11,743 bases of DNA from Pseudomonadota bacterium (GTDB lineage: Bacteria > Pseudomonadota > Gammaproteobacteria > Burkholderiales > Burkholderiaceae): contig JAEZQX010000511.1 in the NCBI GenBank assembly GCA_023441105.1, positions 1 to 11,743 of the forward strand, given 5' to 3'. Within the stretch, counting starts at the first letter, position 1. Each line of letters begins with the position of its first letter. Under the pieces are notes generated by a model, which had not been told where the DNA came from, searched no databases, and saw only the letters and a list, made by a program, of their open reading frames with translations. The translations under genes were made by a program, and so were the position numbers. Shown one piece after another: positions 1 to 6,960 of the stretch.

Positions 1-21
1 TCCCCACCCCGCGCCCCCGGC

Positions 22-55
22 GGGGGGGGGGGGGGGGGGCCCGCGCCCCCCCCCC
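22..55. repeat. G18 and C10 homopolymer runs, potential foldback, likely contig-edge artefact
   Basis: There is an unbroken run of 18 G at 22-39 and a run of 10 C at 46-55, separated by six bases. The runs could pair into an all-G/C hairpin, and the G run could form a quadruplex. The stretch lies just downstream of the degP-like stop codon. It has no T tract, so it does not look like an intrinsic terminator. Nothing else in the window has such runs. An 18-base G run at the edge of an assembled piece is a common artefact of low-signal sequencing cycles or collapsed assembly, and I favour that explanation. Confidence 0.6.
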
Positions 56-86
56 TGCCCGCGGGCCGGATGGCGGCCGGCGCGCG

Positions 87-1574
87 TCAGGAAAGATTGA
101 CCGGCACGAAGATCTTGTCCTCGCCGCGCTGGATGAGCAGCGCCGCGGAGCGTCCCGACTTCGCCACCAGGCCACGGACTTCCTCGACCGAGGCCACCGG
201 CTTGCCATTCACTGCCAGCAGCAGGTCACCGGGCCTCACGCCGGCCAGGGCGGAAGGACCCGACACCTGCGCGACGACCAGCCCGTGGGATACGCCGGAC
301 TCGGCGGCTTCGGCGGGCTGCAGCGGCCGCAAGGCGAGTCCCAGCTTGCCCTGTCCCGGCGCCGTCGGTTGCGACTCGGCGCCGGCCACCCGTTCGCTGG
401 CGTCGCCAAGGTGTGCGGTGACGGTGGCGGGCTTGCCGTCCCGCCACAGCTCCAGCGTCACCTTCTCACCCGGCGCGCGCATGCCGAGGGCCGCCGGCAG
501 ATCGCCGGCGCTGACCACCGGCTGGCCGTCGACCTTGCGCACGATGTCGCCCGGCTTGAGGCCTGCCTTGTCCGCGGGACCACCGTCCTCGACGCTGGAC
601 ACCAGCGCGCCCTCCGGCTTGTCGAGCTTGAAGGAATCGGCGAACGCCTGGTTCACCTCCTGGATCGCCACGCCGAGCCGCGCGTGCGACACCTTGCCGG
701 TTGCGACGATCTGGTCCTTCACGCGGATCGCCAGCTCGATCGGGATCGCGAACGAGACGCCCTGGTAGCCGCCGGTGCGGGTGTAGATCTGCGAGTTGAT
801 CGCGACCACCTCGCCGCGCGAGTTGAACAGCGGACCGCCGGAGTTGCCCGGATTCACCGCCACGTCGGTCTGGATGAATGGCACGAAGCTGTCGTCCGGC
901 AGCGACCGTCCCTTGGCGCTGACGACGCCGGCGGTGACGGTGTTGTCGAAGCCGAACGGCGAGCCGATCGCCAGCACCCATTCACCCGGCTTGAGGTCGC
1001 GGGTGCTGCCAAGCTGAACCGTCGGCAGGTTGTCGGCTTCGATCTTCAGCACGGCGACGTCGGTTTTTGGATCCGCACCGAGCACCTTGGCGCGGAACTC
1101 GCGCCGATCGGTCAGCTTGACCGTCACTTCCGAGGCATCCTTGACCACGTGGGCGTTGGTCAGGATGATGCCTTCGCCGGAGACGATGAAGCCGGAACCG
1201 TGGCCGCGCACCGGCATGTCGGCCTGCGGACCCGGGCCCTGGCCGTACGGCATTGGCGCGCCGTAGCGGCGGAAGAACTCCCAGAAGGGGTCGTCGTCGG
1301 GCACGCCACCGGGCATCCCCTGCATGGCCGGGCCGGCAGCCTTGCGGGTGCCCGTGACGCTGATGTTGACCACGGCGGGGCCGCTGCGTTCGGTGATGGC
1401 GGCGAAGTTCGGCACCTGCGCACCGGCGATTGGTGCGACCGGCGCGGCGGCAGCCGCCGCTGCGAATGCCGGCACCTGGGTGGCAGTCAGACCGGCACCG
1501 CCGATCACGCCGGCGCTCACCAGCGCCACCCACAACTTGCGCGGTGCGAACCGCTTCGGGTTGCTACGAGTCAT
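87..1574 (-). CDS. degP: DegP/HtrA (Do family) periplasmic serine endoprotease with two PDZ domains
   Basis: This 495-residue protein matches the Do/HtrA family in length and domain order. A basic N-terminus and hydrophobic stretch (about 13-38, ending near VPAFA) form a signal peptide, so the protein should act in the periplasm, cutting or holding misfolded envelope proteins. The trypsin-like domain shows the full triad: His142 in TNAHVV, Asp172 in KTDVAVLKI and Ser245 in NPGNSGGPLF. An LA-type loop rich in Gly, Pro and Met lies at about 78-125. PDZ1 spans about 297-390 and PDZ2 about 408-490. I chose ATG 1574 because a perfect Shine-Dalgarno lies 7 bases upstream and the signal peptide follows at once; the frame stays open to 1739, but that extension has no leader character. 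It diverges from the rhomboid gene. Family members are also named DegQ or MucD, so the symbol is approximate although the family is certain. Confidence 0.95.
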   Translation of the reverse strand: MTRSNPKRFAPRKLWVALVSAGVIGGAGLTATQVPAFAAAAAAAPVAPIAGAQVPNFAAITERSGPAVVNISVTGTRKAAGPAMQGMPGGVPDDDPFWEFFRRYGAPMPYGQGPGPQADMPVRGHGSGFIVSGEGIILTNAHVVKDASEVTVKLTDRREFRAKVLGADPKTDVAVLKIEADNLPTVQLGSTRDLKPGEWVLAIGSPFGFDNTVTAGVVSAKGRSLPDDSFVPFIQTDVAVNPGNSGGPLFNSRGEVVAINSQIYTRTGGYQGVSFAIPIELAIRVKDQIVATGKVSHARLGVAIQEVNQAFADSFKLDKPEGALVSSVEDGGPADKAGLKPGDIVRKVDGQPVVSAGDLPAALGMRAPGEKVTLELWRDGKPATVTAHLGDASERVAGAESQPTAPGQGKLGLALRPLQPAEAAESGVSHGLVVAQVSGPSALAGVRPGDLLLAVNGKPVASVEEVRGLVAKSGRSAALLIQRGEDKIFVPVNLS

Positions 1575-1581
1575 TGCGTAT

Positions 1582-1589
1582 ACCTCCTT
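1582..1589 (-). promoter_or_regulatory. Strong Shine-Dalgarno of the degP-like gene
   Basis: On the minus strand the sequence reads AAGGAGGT, a full match to the anti-Shine-Dalgarno, 7 bases before the ATG at 1574. It fixes the start codon and predicts efficient translation. Confidence 0.9.
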
Positions 1590-1635
1590 GGGATGCAATG
1601 GTTGGAACCGATGCCTGGTACTTTGCATCCGCAAC

Positions 1636-1652
1636 CTTAGGAGAGTCTTAAG
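1636..1652. promoter_or_regulatory. Putative PmrA/QseB-type operator between degP and the rhomboid gene
   Basis: The plus strand reads CTTAGG-AGAGT-CTTAAG and the minus strand CTTAAG-ACTCT-CCTAAG. This matches the known PmrA-type box, YTTAAK-N5-YTTAAK, with one mismatch in one half-site. TTAA is very rare in this GC-rich window; the only other one I noticed is at 11688-11691. The box lies 62 bases upstream of the degP ATG and about 80 bases upstream of the rhomboid GTG, in a 158-bp divergent spacer with no other obvious element. A PmrA/QseB-type regulator is encoded about 2 kb away. I could not place clear -35 and -10 elements for either gene. Because CTTAAG is itself a palindrome, the site could also be read as an inverted repeat for another factor. 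Confidence 0.5.
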
Positions 1653-1732
1653 CAGGGCTCGGGCGCGGCACGCGCCAGGCCGGCACCCCGATTCGGGTAT
1701 CTTTGGAACCTTCCGACGCCCCGAGGTCCGCC

Positions 1733-2338
1733 GTGCCACCGTTCACCCAAGCGCTCATCATTGCCAACGTCATCGGCTTTCTCCTGCAGATGTCGTTCCC
1801 CGGCCTGATGATGGCCCTCTTCGCGCTGTGGCCCGGCGCCGGCTCGGGCCTGGGCGCACTGCCCTGGACCGCGCCATGGCAGCTGGTGACCTACAGCCTG
1901 CTGCACGGGGACATGTTCCACATCCTGTTCAACATGTTCGCGGTCTGGATGTTCGGCGCCAATCTCGAGCGCGTCTGGGGCGCGAAGCGGCTTGCCTTCA
2001 CCTATGTGAGCGGCGTCATCGCCGGCGCAATCGCACAGCTGATCGTCGGTGCGGCCATCGGCAGCGGCAATGCGCCGGTGATCGGCGCGTCGGCCGGCGT
2101 CTTCGGCATCCTGCTCGCCTATGCGCTGGTCTTCCCGCACACCAAGATCATGCTGCTGATCCCGCCCATCCCGCTGCCGGCACGCGTCTTCGTCGCGCTC
2201 TACGCGGCGCTCGAGCTATTCCTCGGCGTCACCGGCACGCAATCGGGCGTGGCCCACTTCGCGCACCTCGGCGGGCTGGTCGGCGGCTGGCTCGGCTATC
2301 GCTACGGCGCCGGCATGTCCGGCTTCCGGCGCAGGTAG
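1733..2338 (+). CDS. Rhomboid family intramembrane serine protease
   Basis: This 201-residue polytopic membrane protein should cleave transmembrane substrates within the inner membrane. The rhomboid signatures are all present. HGDMFHILFN at 58-67 gives the conserved His63 and Asn67. The nucleophile Ser120 lies in the GASAG motif (118-122), and His178 in AHLGG completes the Ser-His dyad. Hydrophobic segments lie at roughly 6-34, 60-77, 92-111, 116-135, 150-168 and 172-190, giving a compact six-helix core with almost no extra-membrane domain. I chose GTG 1733 because GAGGT at 1723-1727 sits 5 bases upstream and the product then begins PPFTQALIIANV, as family members usually do. A TTG at 1703 in frame has no ribosome site. 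The gene diverges from degP, and its last 37 bases overlap the 3' end of the histidine kinase gene on the other strand. The natural substrate cannot be read from sequence. Confidence 0.92.
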   Translation: MPPFTQALIIANVIGFLLQMSFPGLMMALFALWPGAGSGLGALPWTAPWQLVTYSLLHGDMFHILFNMFAVWMFGANLERVWGAKRLAFTYVSGVIAGAIAQLIVGAAIGSGNAPVIGASAGVFGILLAYALVFPHTKIMLLIPPIPLPARVFVALYAALELFLGVTGTQSGVAHFAHLGGLVGGWLGYRYGAGMSGFRRR

Positions 2339-3729
2339 TCGGGGTCGCTGAACACCAGCTCGACCTTCAGGCCGCCGAGACGATCCGAGCGGCCGAGGAC
2401 CAGGCGGGCGCCGTGGCGATCGGCGATCGCCTTGACGATGGCAAGCCCGAGACCGCTGCCAGCGACCTTGGCCGACGGATCATTCAGCCGATCGAAGCGC
2501 GACAACGCCCCCGCCCGCGCCTCGGGGGCGATGCCCGGGCCGCTATCCTCCACCACCAGCCGCACCGGCGGACCATCCTCGACCAGCACGTCGATCGTGC
2601 CGCCCTCGGGCGTGTACTTCACCGCGTTGTCGACCAGGTTGCGCAGCAGGATCGCCAGCGCATCCGTGTGTCCTTTCAGCCGGCCGGCGCCGGCCTGCGG
2701 CAGCAGGCCCAGGTCGATGCCGCGGTCGTGCGCCGCGGAGCTCATCTCCGCGATGACCTGGCTGGCGACCGCGCGCAGCACGACGTCGTCGATGCGGCTG
2801 CCCGCGGCCGCGGTGGCCTCCTGGCGCGCCAGCACGAGCAACTGCTCGATCAGCCGCGAAGCCCGCTCGATGCCCGACGCGAGCCGCGCCACCGCCACCT
2901 CGCGGGTGTCCGGGTCGTCCGCGCGGCGCAGGTTCTGCACCTGCAACGACAGTGCCGCCAGCGGCGAGCGCAGCTCGTGGGCGGCATCGGCGACGAAGTT
3001 GCGCTGCGCCTCGAATGCGGTCCGCAGCCGGGCCAGCAGCAGGTTGAGCTCCTTCACCAGCGGCCGGACCTCATCCGGCAGTCCCTCCGCCGGCACCGGC
3101 GAGAGGTCGTCCGCCGCGCGTCGCGCCACCTCGCCACGGACCCGGTCGACCGGCAGCAGCGCATGCGTCACCACCCACCAGGTCACCAGCATCAGCAGCG
3201 GCACGATCATCGCCACCGGTGCGACGGTTCGCAACGCCAGGTTGCCGGCCAGCCGCCTGCGAGCCGCCAGGTCCTGCGCCACCTGGATCACCCGGGTGTT
3301 GGTCTGGATCGAGTAGACGCGGTATTCGGCGCGGCTGGTCTGCACCGTGGAAAAGCCGAGCACGGCCCGCTGCGGCAGGATCAGGCTGGCGCTCGACTCG
3401 AAGATGCGGACGCCGTCGACGGTCCAGACCTGCACCACGAAGTCGAAGTCGTTCAGGCTCTCGAGCTCCGGCGGCCCGCCGCGGTTCATCAGCGGGATGC
3501 CGGAGCGCAGCGACAGCGCCATCTGCTGCATGTTGTAGTCGAAGAGCTGGTCGGCCTCGCGCAAGGCGCTGCGATAGGCAACCGCGCCCTGGACCAATGC
3601 GCCCAGGAGGATCACCGCCAGCAGCGAGCCCAGCAGCCGCGCGCGCAGCGAGCGCCACAACGGCAGCATCAACCGGCCGCCGCGGGACGCGGCAACCGGT
3701 GGCGGCGCGGTCGGCGCCTCCCGCGTCAT
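2302..3729 (-). CDS. Sensor histidine kinase, QseC/TctE type with 2CSK_N sensor domain
   Basis: This 475-residue inner-membrane kinase should autophosphorylate on His251 (motif HELRSP) and pass phosphate to the regulator encoded just upstream. TM1 is at about 31-52. A periplasmic sensor region at about 53-165 resembles the two-component sensor kinase N-terminal domain (2CSK_N) of the TctE/QseC group, including LFDY, DFDFVVQVW and RVIQVAQ. TM2 is at 168-188, a HAMP-like linker at 189-240, the HisKA dimerisation helices at about 240-302 and the ATPase domain at about 355-462. That domain has an N box (Asn364, Asn368), G1 DSGPGI (395-400) and G2 GSGLGLAI (424-431). The ATG overlaps the regulator stop as ATGA, with GAAGG 7 bases upstream, so translation is probably coupled. 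I see no ExxE iron-binding motif like that of PmrB, so the signal is unknown. The 3' end overlaps the rhomboid gene by 37 bp. Confidence 0.93.
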   Translation of the reverse strand: MTREAPTAPPPVAASRGGRLMLPLWRSLRARLLGSLLAVILLGALVQGAVAYRSALREADQLFDYNMQQMALSLRSGIPLMNRGGPPELESLNDFDFVVQVWTVDGVRIFESSASLILPQRAVLGFSTVQTSRAEYRVYSIQTNTRVIQVAQDLAARRRLAGNLALRTVAPVAMIVPLLMLVTWWVVTHALLPVDRVRGEVARRAADDLSPVPAEGLPDEVRPLVKELNLLLARLRTAFEAQRNFVADAAHELRSPLAALSLQVQNLRRADDPDTREVAVARLASGIERASRLIEQLLVLARQEATAAAGSRIDDVVLRAVASQVIAEMSSAAHDRGIDLGLLPQAGAGRLKGHTDALAILLRNLVDNAVKYTPEGGTIDVLVEDGPPVRLVVEDSGPGIAPEARAGALSRFDRLNDPSAKVAGSGLGLAIVKAIADRHGARLVLGRSDRLGGLKVELVFSDPDYLRRKPDMPAP

Positions 3730-4391
3730 GCCATCGCCTTCGGCACGCAGTAGCCGACCCCTCGCACGGTGCGCACCAGCTCCGCGCCGAGCTTGCGGCG
3801 CAGGCCGTGGACGTAGACTTCCACCGCATTGCTGCTCACGCCGCTGTCCCAGCTGTAGAGCTTCTCTTCCAGCTGCGCCCGCGACAGCACCGCGCCCGGC
3901 CGTGCCAGCAGCGCTTCGAGGACTGCCCACTCGCGCGCCGACAGCGTCACCGGCTGGCCGTCGCGGGTCACCTCGCGGGTCGCCGGATTGATCGCGACCC
4001 CGGCATGCTCGAAGACCGGCTCGGCGCGGCCGGCGGCACGCCGCAGCAGCGCGCGGATGCGCGCGAGGAGCTCCTCGAGGACGAATGGCTTGAGCACGTA
4101 GTCGTCGGCGCCGGCATCGAGGCCGGCGATACGCTGTTCGACGGCGTCGCGCGCGGTGGCGACCAGCACCGGCACCCGCGACTTGCGCTGGCGCAGCCGC
4201 CGCAGCACCTCGAGGCCATCCATCCCTGGCAGGCCAAGGTCCAGCAGGACCAGGTCGTACGCCTGGGTGCGCAGGATGTTGTCTGCATGGGCGCCATCCT
4301 TGACCCAGTCGACTGCATAATGCTCGGCGCGCAGCAAGTCCAGCGCGGCCTCGCCGATCATGCTGTCGTCTTCAACCAGGAGCAGGCGCAT
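3726..4391 (-). CDS. OmpR/PhoB-family response regulator, QseB/PmrA/TctD type
   Basis: This 221-residue DNA-binding regulator is the partner of the kinase encoded directly downstream. The receiver domain (1-117) has the acidic pocket Asp8/Asp9, phospho-acceptor Asp51 in LLDLGLPGMDG, Thr79 and Lys101 in the LKPF motif. The winged-helix output domain (about 125-219) has the usual RxxLEEKLY, SNAVEVYVHGLRRKLG and TVRGVGYCV blocks. The last two are typical of the QseB/PmrA/TctD branch, whose known sites are direct TTAA-type repeats; this is relevant to the repeat at 1636-1652. The chosen ATG at 4391 begins MRLLLVEDD, exactly the usual family start. No clear Shine-Dalgarno precedes it, and a TATATT element lies only 6 bases upstream, so the message may be leaderless. 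The gene overlaps the kinase gene by 4 bases. Confidence 0.94.
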   Translation of the reverse strand: MRLLLVEDDSMIGEAALDLLRAEHYAVDWVKDGAHADNILRTQAYDLVLLDLGLPGMDGLEVLRRLRQRKSRVPVLVATARDAVEQRIAGLDAGADDYVLKPFVLEELLARIRALLRRAAGRAEPVFEHAGVAINPATREVTRDGQPVTLSAREWAVLEALLARPGAVLSRAQLEEKLYSWDSGVSSNAVEVYVHGLRRKLGAELVRTVRGVGYCVPKAMA

Positions 4392-4501
4392 CACGTGAAT
4401 ATAGTGTTTTCCGCTGCCGGCGTCGGGGCCGGCGGGCCGGGAGCGTTCCCGGGCTGGACCCGTGGGTTGCAAAGCACGCGGCGCCATCGCGAGCTGCTCC
4501 G
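4392..4501. promoter_or_regulatory. Divergent promoter region between the response regulator and the GMC oxidoreductase
   Basis: This 110-bp spacer separates two divergent genes. It contains the AT-rich patch AATATAGT (4398-4405), unusual for the window. The patch reads TATATT on the minus strand (4398-4403) and TATAGT on the plus strand (4400-4405), so both strands offer a -10-like hexamer at nearly the same place. The minus hexamer is followed by six bases, CACGTG, and then the regulator ATG. I find no good -35 for either direction. No CTTAAG repeat like that at 1636-1652 is present, so direct autoregulation through such a box is not supported. The rest is GC-rich with short imperfect palindromes near 4430-4455. 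Confidence 0.4.
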
Positions 4502-6184
4502 ATGACCGCGGCATTCGACTATGTGATCGCCGGCGCCGGATCGGCCGGCTGCGTGCTGGCCGCGCGCCTGTCGGAAGATCCAGCGGTCCGGGTGCTGCTG
4601 CTCGAAGCCGGCCCGCCGGACCGCTCGATCTGGATCCACCTGCCCATCGGCTACGGCAAGACGATGTGGAGCCCGCGCTACAACTGGTGCTTCCACACCG
4701 ATCCCGACCCGAACATGAACGGCCGGCGGATCTACTGGCCGCGGGGCAAGACCCTGGGCGGCTCGAGCGCCATCAACGGACTGATCTACATCCGCGGCCA
4801 GCACGAGGACTACGACCTGTGGGCACAGCTGGGCAACCGCGGCTGGAGCCATGACGACGTGCTGCCCTACTTCATCCGCTCCGAGAACAACCAGCGCGGC
4901 GCCGGCCGCTGGCATGGCGACCACGGCCCGCTGCACGTCTCCGACATCATGGCGCGCCACGAGCTGATCGAGGCCTTCGTCGCCGGCGCCGGCGAGGTCG
5001 GCGTGCCGCGCAACGACGACTTCAACGGTGCACGGCAGGAGGGGGCTGGCTACTACCAGCTCACCACGCGCAACGGCCTGCGCTGCAGCAGCGCCACCGC
5101 CTACCTCCGGCCGGCGCGCCGGCGCCCCAACCTGACGGTGTTGTGCGAGGCGCGCGCCCTGCGCGTCGTCGTCCGCAACGGCCGCGCCGCCGGCGTCGAA
5201 TACCTCCATCGAGGCGAACGCAAGACCGCGATCGCCGAAGCCGAGGTGCTGTTGAGCGCCGGCGCGATCCAGTCGCCGCAGCTGCTGCAGCTGTCCGGCA
5301 TCGGGCCGGCGAGCCTGCTGCGCCAGCATGGTATCGACGTGCTGCTCGATGCACCCGGCGTGGGCGAGAACCTGCAGGACCATCTGCAGATCCGCCTCGG
5401 CTACGAATGCGCCAAGCCGATCACCACCAACGACCAGCTGAACTCGTGGGTCGGGCAGGCGACGATCGGGCTGCAATGGCTGCTGCGCCGGCAGGGGCCG
5501 CTGGCGATCGGCATCAACCAGGGCGGCTGCTTCATGCGGGCGTTGTCGCAGGCCGCGACACCGGACATCCAGTTCCACGTCGCCACGCTGTCGGCCGACA
5601 TGGCAGGCGGCAAGGTGCATCCATGGTCCGGCTTCACCCTGTCCATCTGCCAGCTGCGCCCCGAGTCGCGCGGCAGCATCCGCATCACCTCCGCGGACCC
5701 GCTGGCGATCCCGTCGATGCAGCCCAACTATCTCGCCACCGACCTGGATCGGGCAACCGTCGTGGCCGGCATCAAGGCGGCGCGGGAGATCGCCGCCACC
5801 AGCGCGATGGCCCCTTACGTGCGCAGCGAGCGCAAACCGGGACCGCAGGCAGGCGACGACCAGGCGCTGCTGCAGTTCGCGCGCGACAGCGGCGCCACCA
5901 TCTTCCATCCCAGCGGCACGTGCATGATGGGACCCGCGGCGGACCCCCGGGCGGTACTCGACGAGCGCCTGCGCGTGCGCGGCATCCAGGGCCTGCGGGT
6001 GGTGGATTGCTCGGCGATGCCGACGCTGGTCTCGGGCAACACCAACGCGCCGGTGATCATGATGGCGGAGAAGGCGGTGGACATGATCCGCGAGGATGCG
6101 GCGGGCGCCACGCACCGCTCAGCCGCCACCCCCGCAGGCGGTGCCGCCGCTGCTGTCGTTCAGGGCGTGCGGACCAGCCCGTAG
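4502..6184 (+). CDS. GMC family FAD-dependent alcohol/choline-type dehydrogenase
   Basis: This 560-residue flavoprotein of the glucose-methanol-choline family oxidises an alcohol to an aldehyde or acid using FAD. The N-terminal dinucleotide-binding fold has GAGSAG at 11-16 and Glu35 ending the second strand (LLLEAG). GMC signature 1 is at about 82-105 (GKTLGGSSAIN onward) and signature 2 at 254-268 (GAIQSPQLLQLSGIG). The catalytic base is His469 in FHPSGTCMMG, with the second active-site residue Asn513 in SGNTNAP. It resembles choline dehydrogenase and AlkJ-type alcohol dehydrogenases, but the substrate cannot be read and no betaine or alkane gene is adjacent. No signal peptide is seen, and the ribosome site is weak. 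The fold normally ends soon after the last helix (about 518-532). The remaining roughly 28 Ala-rich residues form an extension whose last 25 bp overlap the convergent gene. Confidence 0.92.
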   Translation: MTAAFDYVIAGAGSAGCVLAARLSEDPAVRVLLLEAGPPDRSIWIHLPIGYGKTMWSPRYNWCFHTDPDPNMNGRRIYWPRGKTLGGSSAINGLIYIRGQHEDYDLWAQLGNRGWSHDDVLPYFIRSENNQRGAGRWHGDHGPLHVSDIMARHELIEAFVAGAGEVGVPRNDDFNGARQEGAGYYQLTTRNGLRCSSATAYLRPARRRPNLTVLCEARALRVVVRNGRAAGVEYLHRGERKTAIAEAEVLLSAGAIQSPQLLQLSGIGPASLLRQHGIDVLLDAPGVGENLQDHLQIRLGYECAKPITTNDQLNSWVGQATIGLQWLLRRQGPLAIGINQGGCFMRALSQAATPDIQFHVATLSADMAGGKVHPWSGFTLSICQLRPESRGSIRITSADPLAIPSMQPNYLATDLDRATVVAGIKAAREIAATSAMAPYVRSERKPGPQAGDDQALLQFARDSGATIFHPSGTCMMGPAADPRAVLDERLRVRGIQGLRVVDCSAMPTLVSGNTNAPVIMMAEKAVDMIREDAAGATHRSAATPAGGAAAAVVQGVRTSP

Positions 6185-6960
6185 CTGCTCAGCTGCGCCG
6201 GCCGGTCGTCGCTCAACCCGGGAGCGAAGGAACGCGTTCCCATGAAGAACTTGCCGTCGCTGACGCTGACCAGCTCGACTTCGCGCGGCGACTGGGCAAT
6301 GGAGCGGATGCCGAGGATGGGACAGCCGGTGCGGGAGAGATCCAGCATTTGTCCCTGGGCGAAGTCGCCGCTGCCGCAACGCGCGTTCAGCAGCGCGAGC
6401 ACGCCGTCGCGGTTGTGCGGCACGGCCTTCCAGCCGTCGATCTTGAAGCTCGCGTCGTAGGCGTTGCTCGCCACCCGGGACTTGCCGGTGATCGAGAAGC
6501 TGCCTTCGCCCCGGTAGGTCAACAGGCGGGCGTTGGCGACGCAACGATCCGAGGTGTAGACCGCCGCTTCCAGCAACCAGGTCTTGCGCGCGTCGTTGAA
6601 TTCGTACTGCCGCTTCACGTGCAGCGCGGGGCTGTGGCTGATCCCGTTGAGGGGAATGCACTGGCTGTCATGCCAGCGGCCGTCGAGCGCCAACGGCGAC
6701 CTGGTGGATCCCTTGCCACCTTTCGAGCGGCTCGCGACCGGCTTCGATGCCCTCTTCACCGGCGCCGCAGCCGGCGCACTGGCGGCCGGCGCGGCTGCCG
6801 GCTTGGGCGTCGGTCGCGAGGCAGGGCGGGACGAGCGGCTGTCGCCGTCGCCGACGGCATAGAGGGCGCTGCCACCTTGCGCCAGGACGACATGCGGCGC
6901 GGCAGCCAGCACGCCGACGGCAGCCAGCAGTACGTGGGGGGCCCGGTTGAGCGGCGTCAT
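6160..6960 (-). CDS. Secreted protein with APCDD1-like C-terminal domain
   Basis: This 266-residue protein has a signal peptide (about 1-28, ending VVLA), so it is exported. A low-complexity Ala/Pro/Lys/Arg linker covers about 40-88. The C-terminal domain (about 91-262) carries the landmarks I associate with APCDD1: a Trp and Cys pair at the start (RWHDSQC, Cys101), an RQYEF strand, YTSDRC (Cys140), a Gly-rich strand, LNARCG (Cys195), TGCPILG (Cys213), a late GTRS strand and a terminal SSYGLVR. The four cysteines could form two disulfides. APCDD1 is best known in animals as a membrane-bound Wnt inhibitor with lipid-binding half-barrel domains; bacterial members have no role known to me. The domain call is from memory of the family pattern. 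ATG 6960 was chosen because the signal peptide follows at once; the ribosome site is weak. Its 3' end overlaps the GMC gene by 25 bp. Confidence 0.6.
   Translation of the reverse strand: MTPLNRAPHVLLAAVGVLAAAPHVVLAQGGSALYAVGDGDSRSSRPASRPTPKPAAAPAASAPAAAPVKRASKPVASRSKGGKGSTRSPLALDGRWHDSQCIPLNGISHSPALHVKRQYEFNDARKTWLLEAAVYTSDRCVANARLLTYRGEGSFSITGKSRVASNAYDASFKIDGWKAVPHNRDGVLALLNARCGSGDFAQGQMLDLSRTGCPILGIRSIAQSPREVELVSVSDGKFFMGTRSFAPGLSDDRPAQLSSYGLVRTP

Noticed and set aside
1..86. Terminator for the degP-like gene
   Set aside because: There are GC-rich hairpins (for example 64-78) but no T tract on the minus strand, and the adjacent homopolymers make the region unreliable.
1575..1739. N-terminal extension of the DegP-like protein to 1739
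   Set aside because: The strong Shine-Dalgarno and signal peptide both point to ATG 1574; the extension covers the operator-like repeat and has no leader features.
1324..3753. Long plus-strand open frame (809 codons) across the protease and kinase region
   Set aside because: It overlaps three well-supported genes, has Arg/Ala/His-rich composition with no recognisable domain, and is the usual antisense shadow in very GC-rich DNA.
3730..3930. Longer histidine-kinase start at 3930
   Set aside because: It would run far into the response-regulator gene; the ATGA overlap at 3726-3729 with GAAGG upstream is the standard coupling.
4392..4514. Longer response-regulator start at 4514
   Set aside because: The family begins at MRLLLVEDD, and the extension has no homology and overlaps the divergent GMC start.
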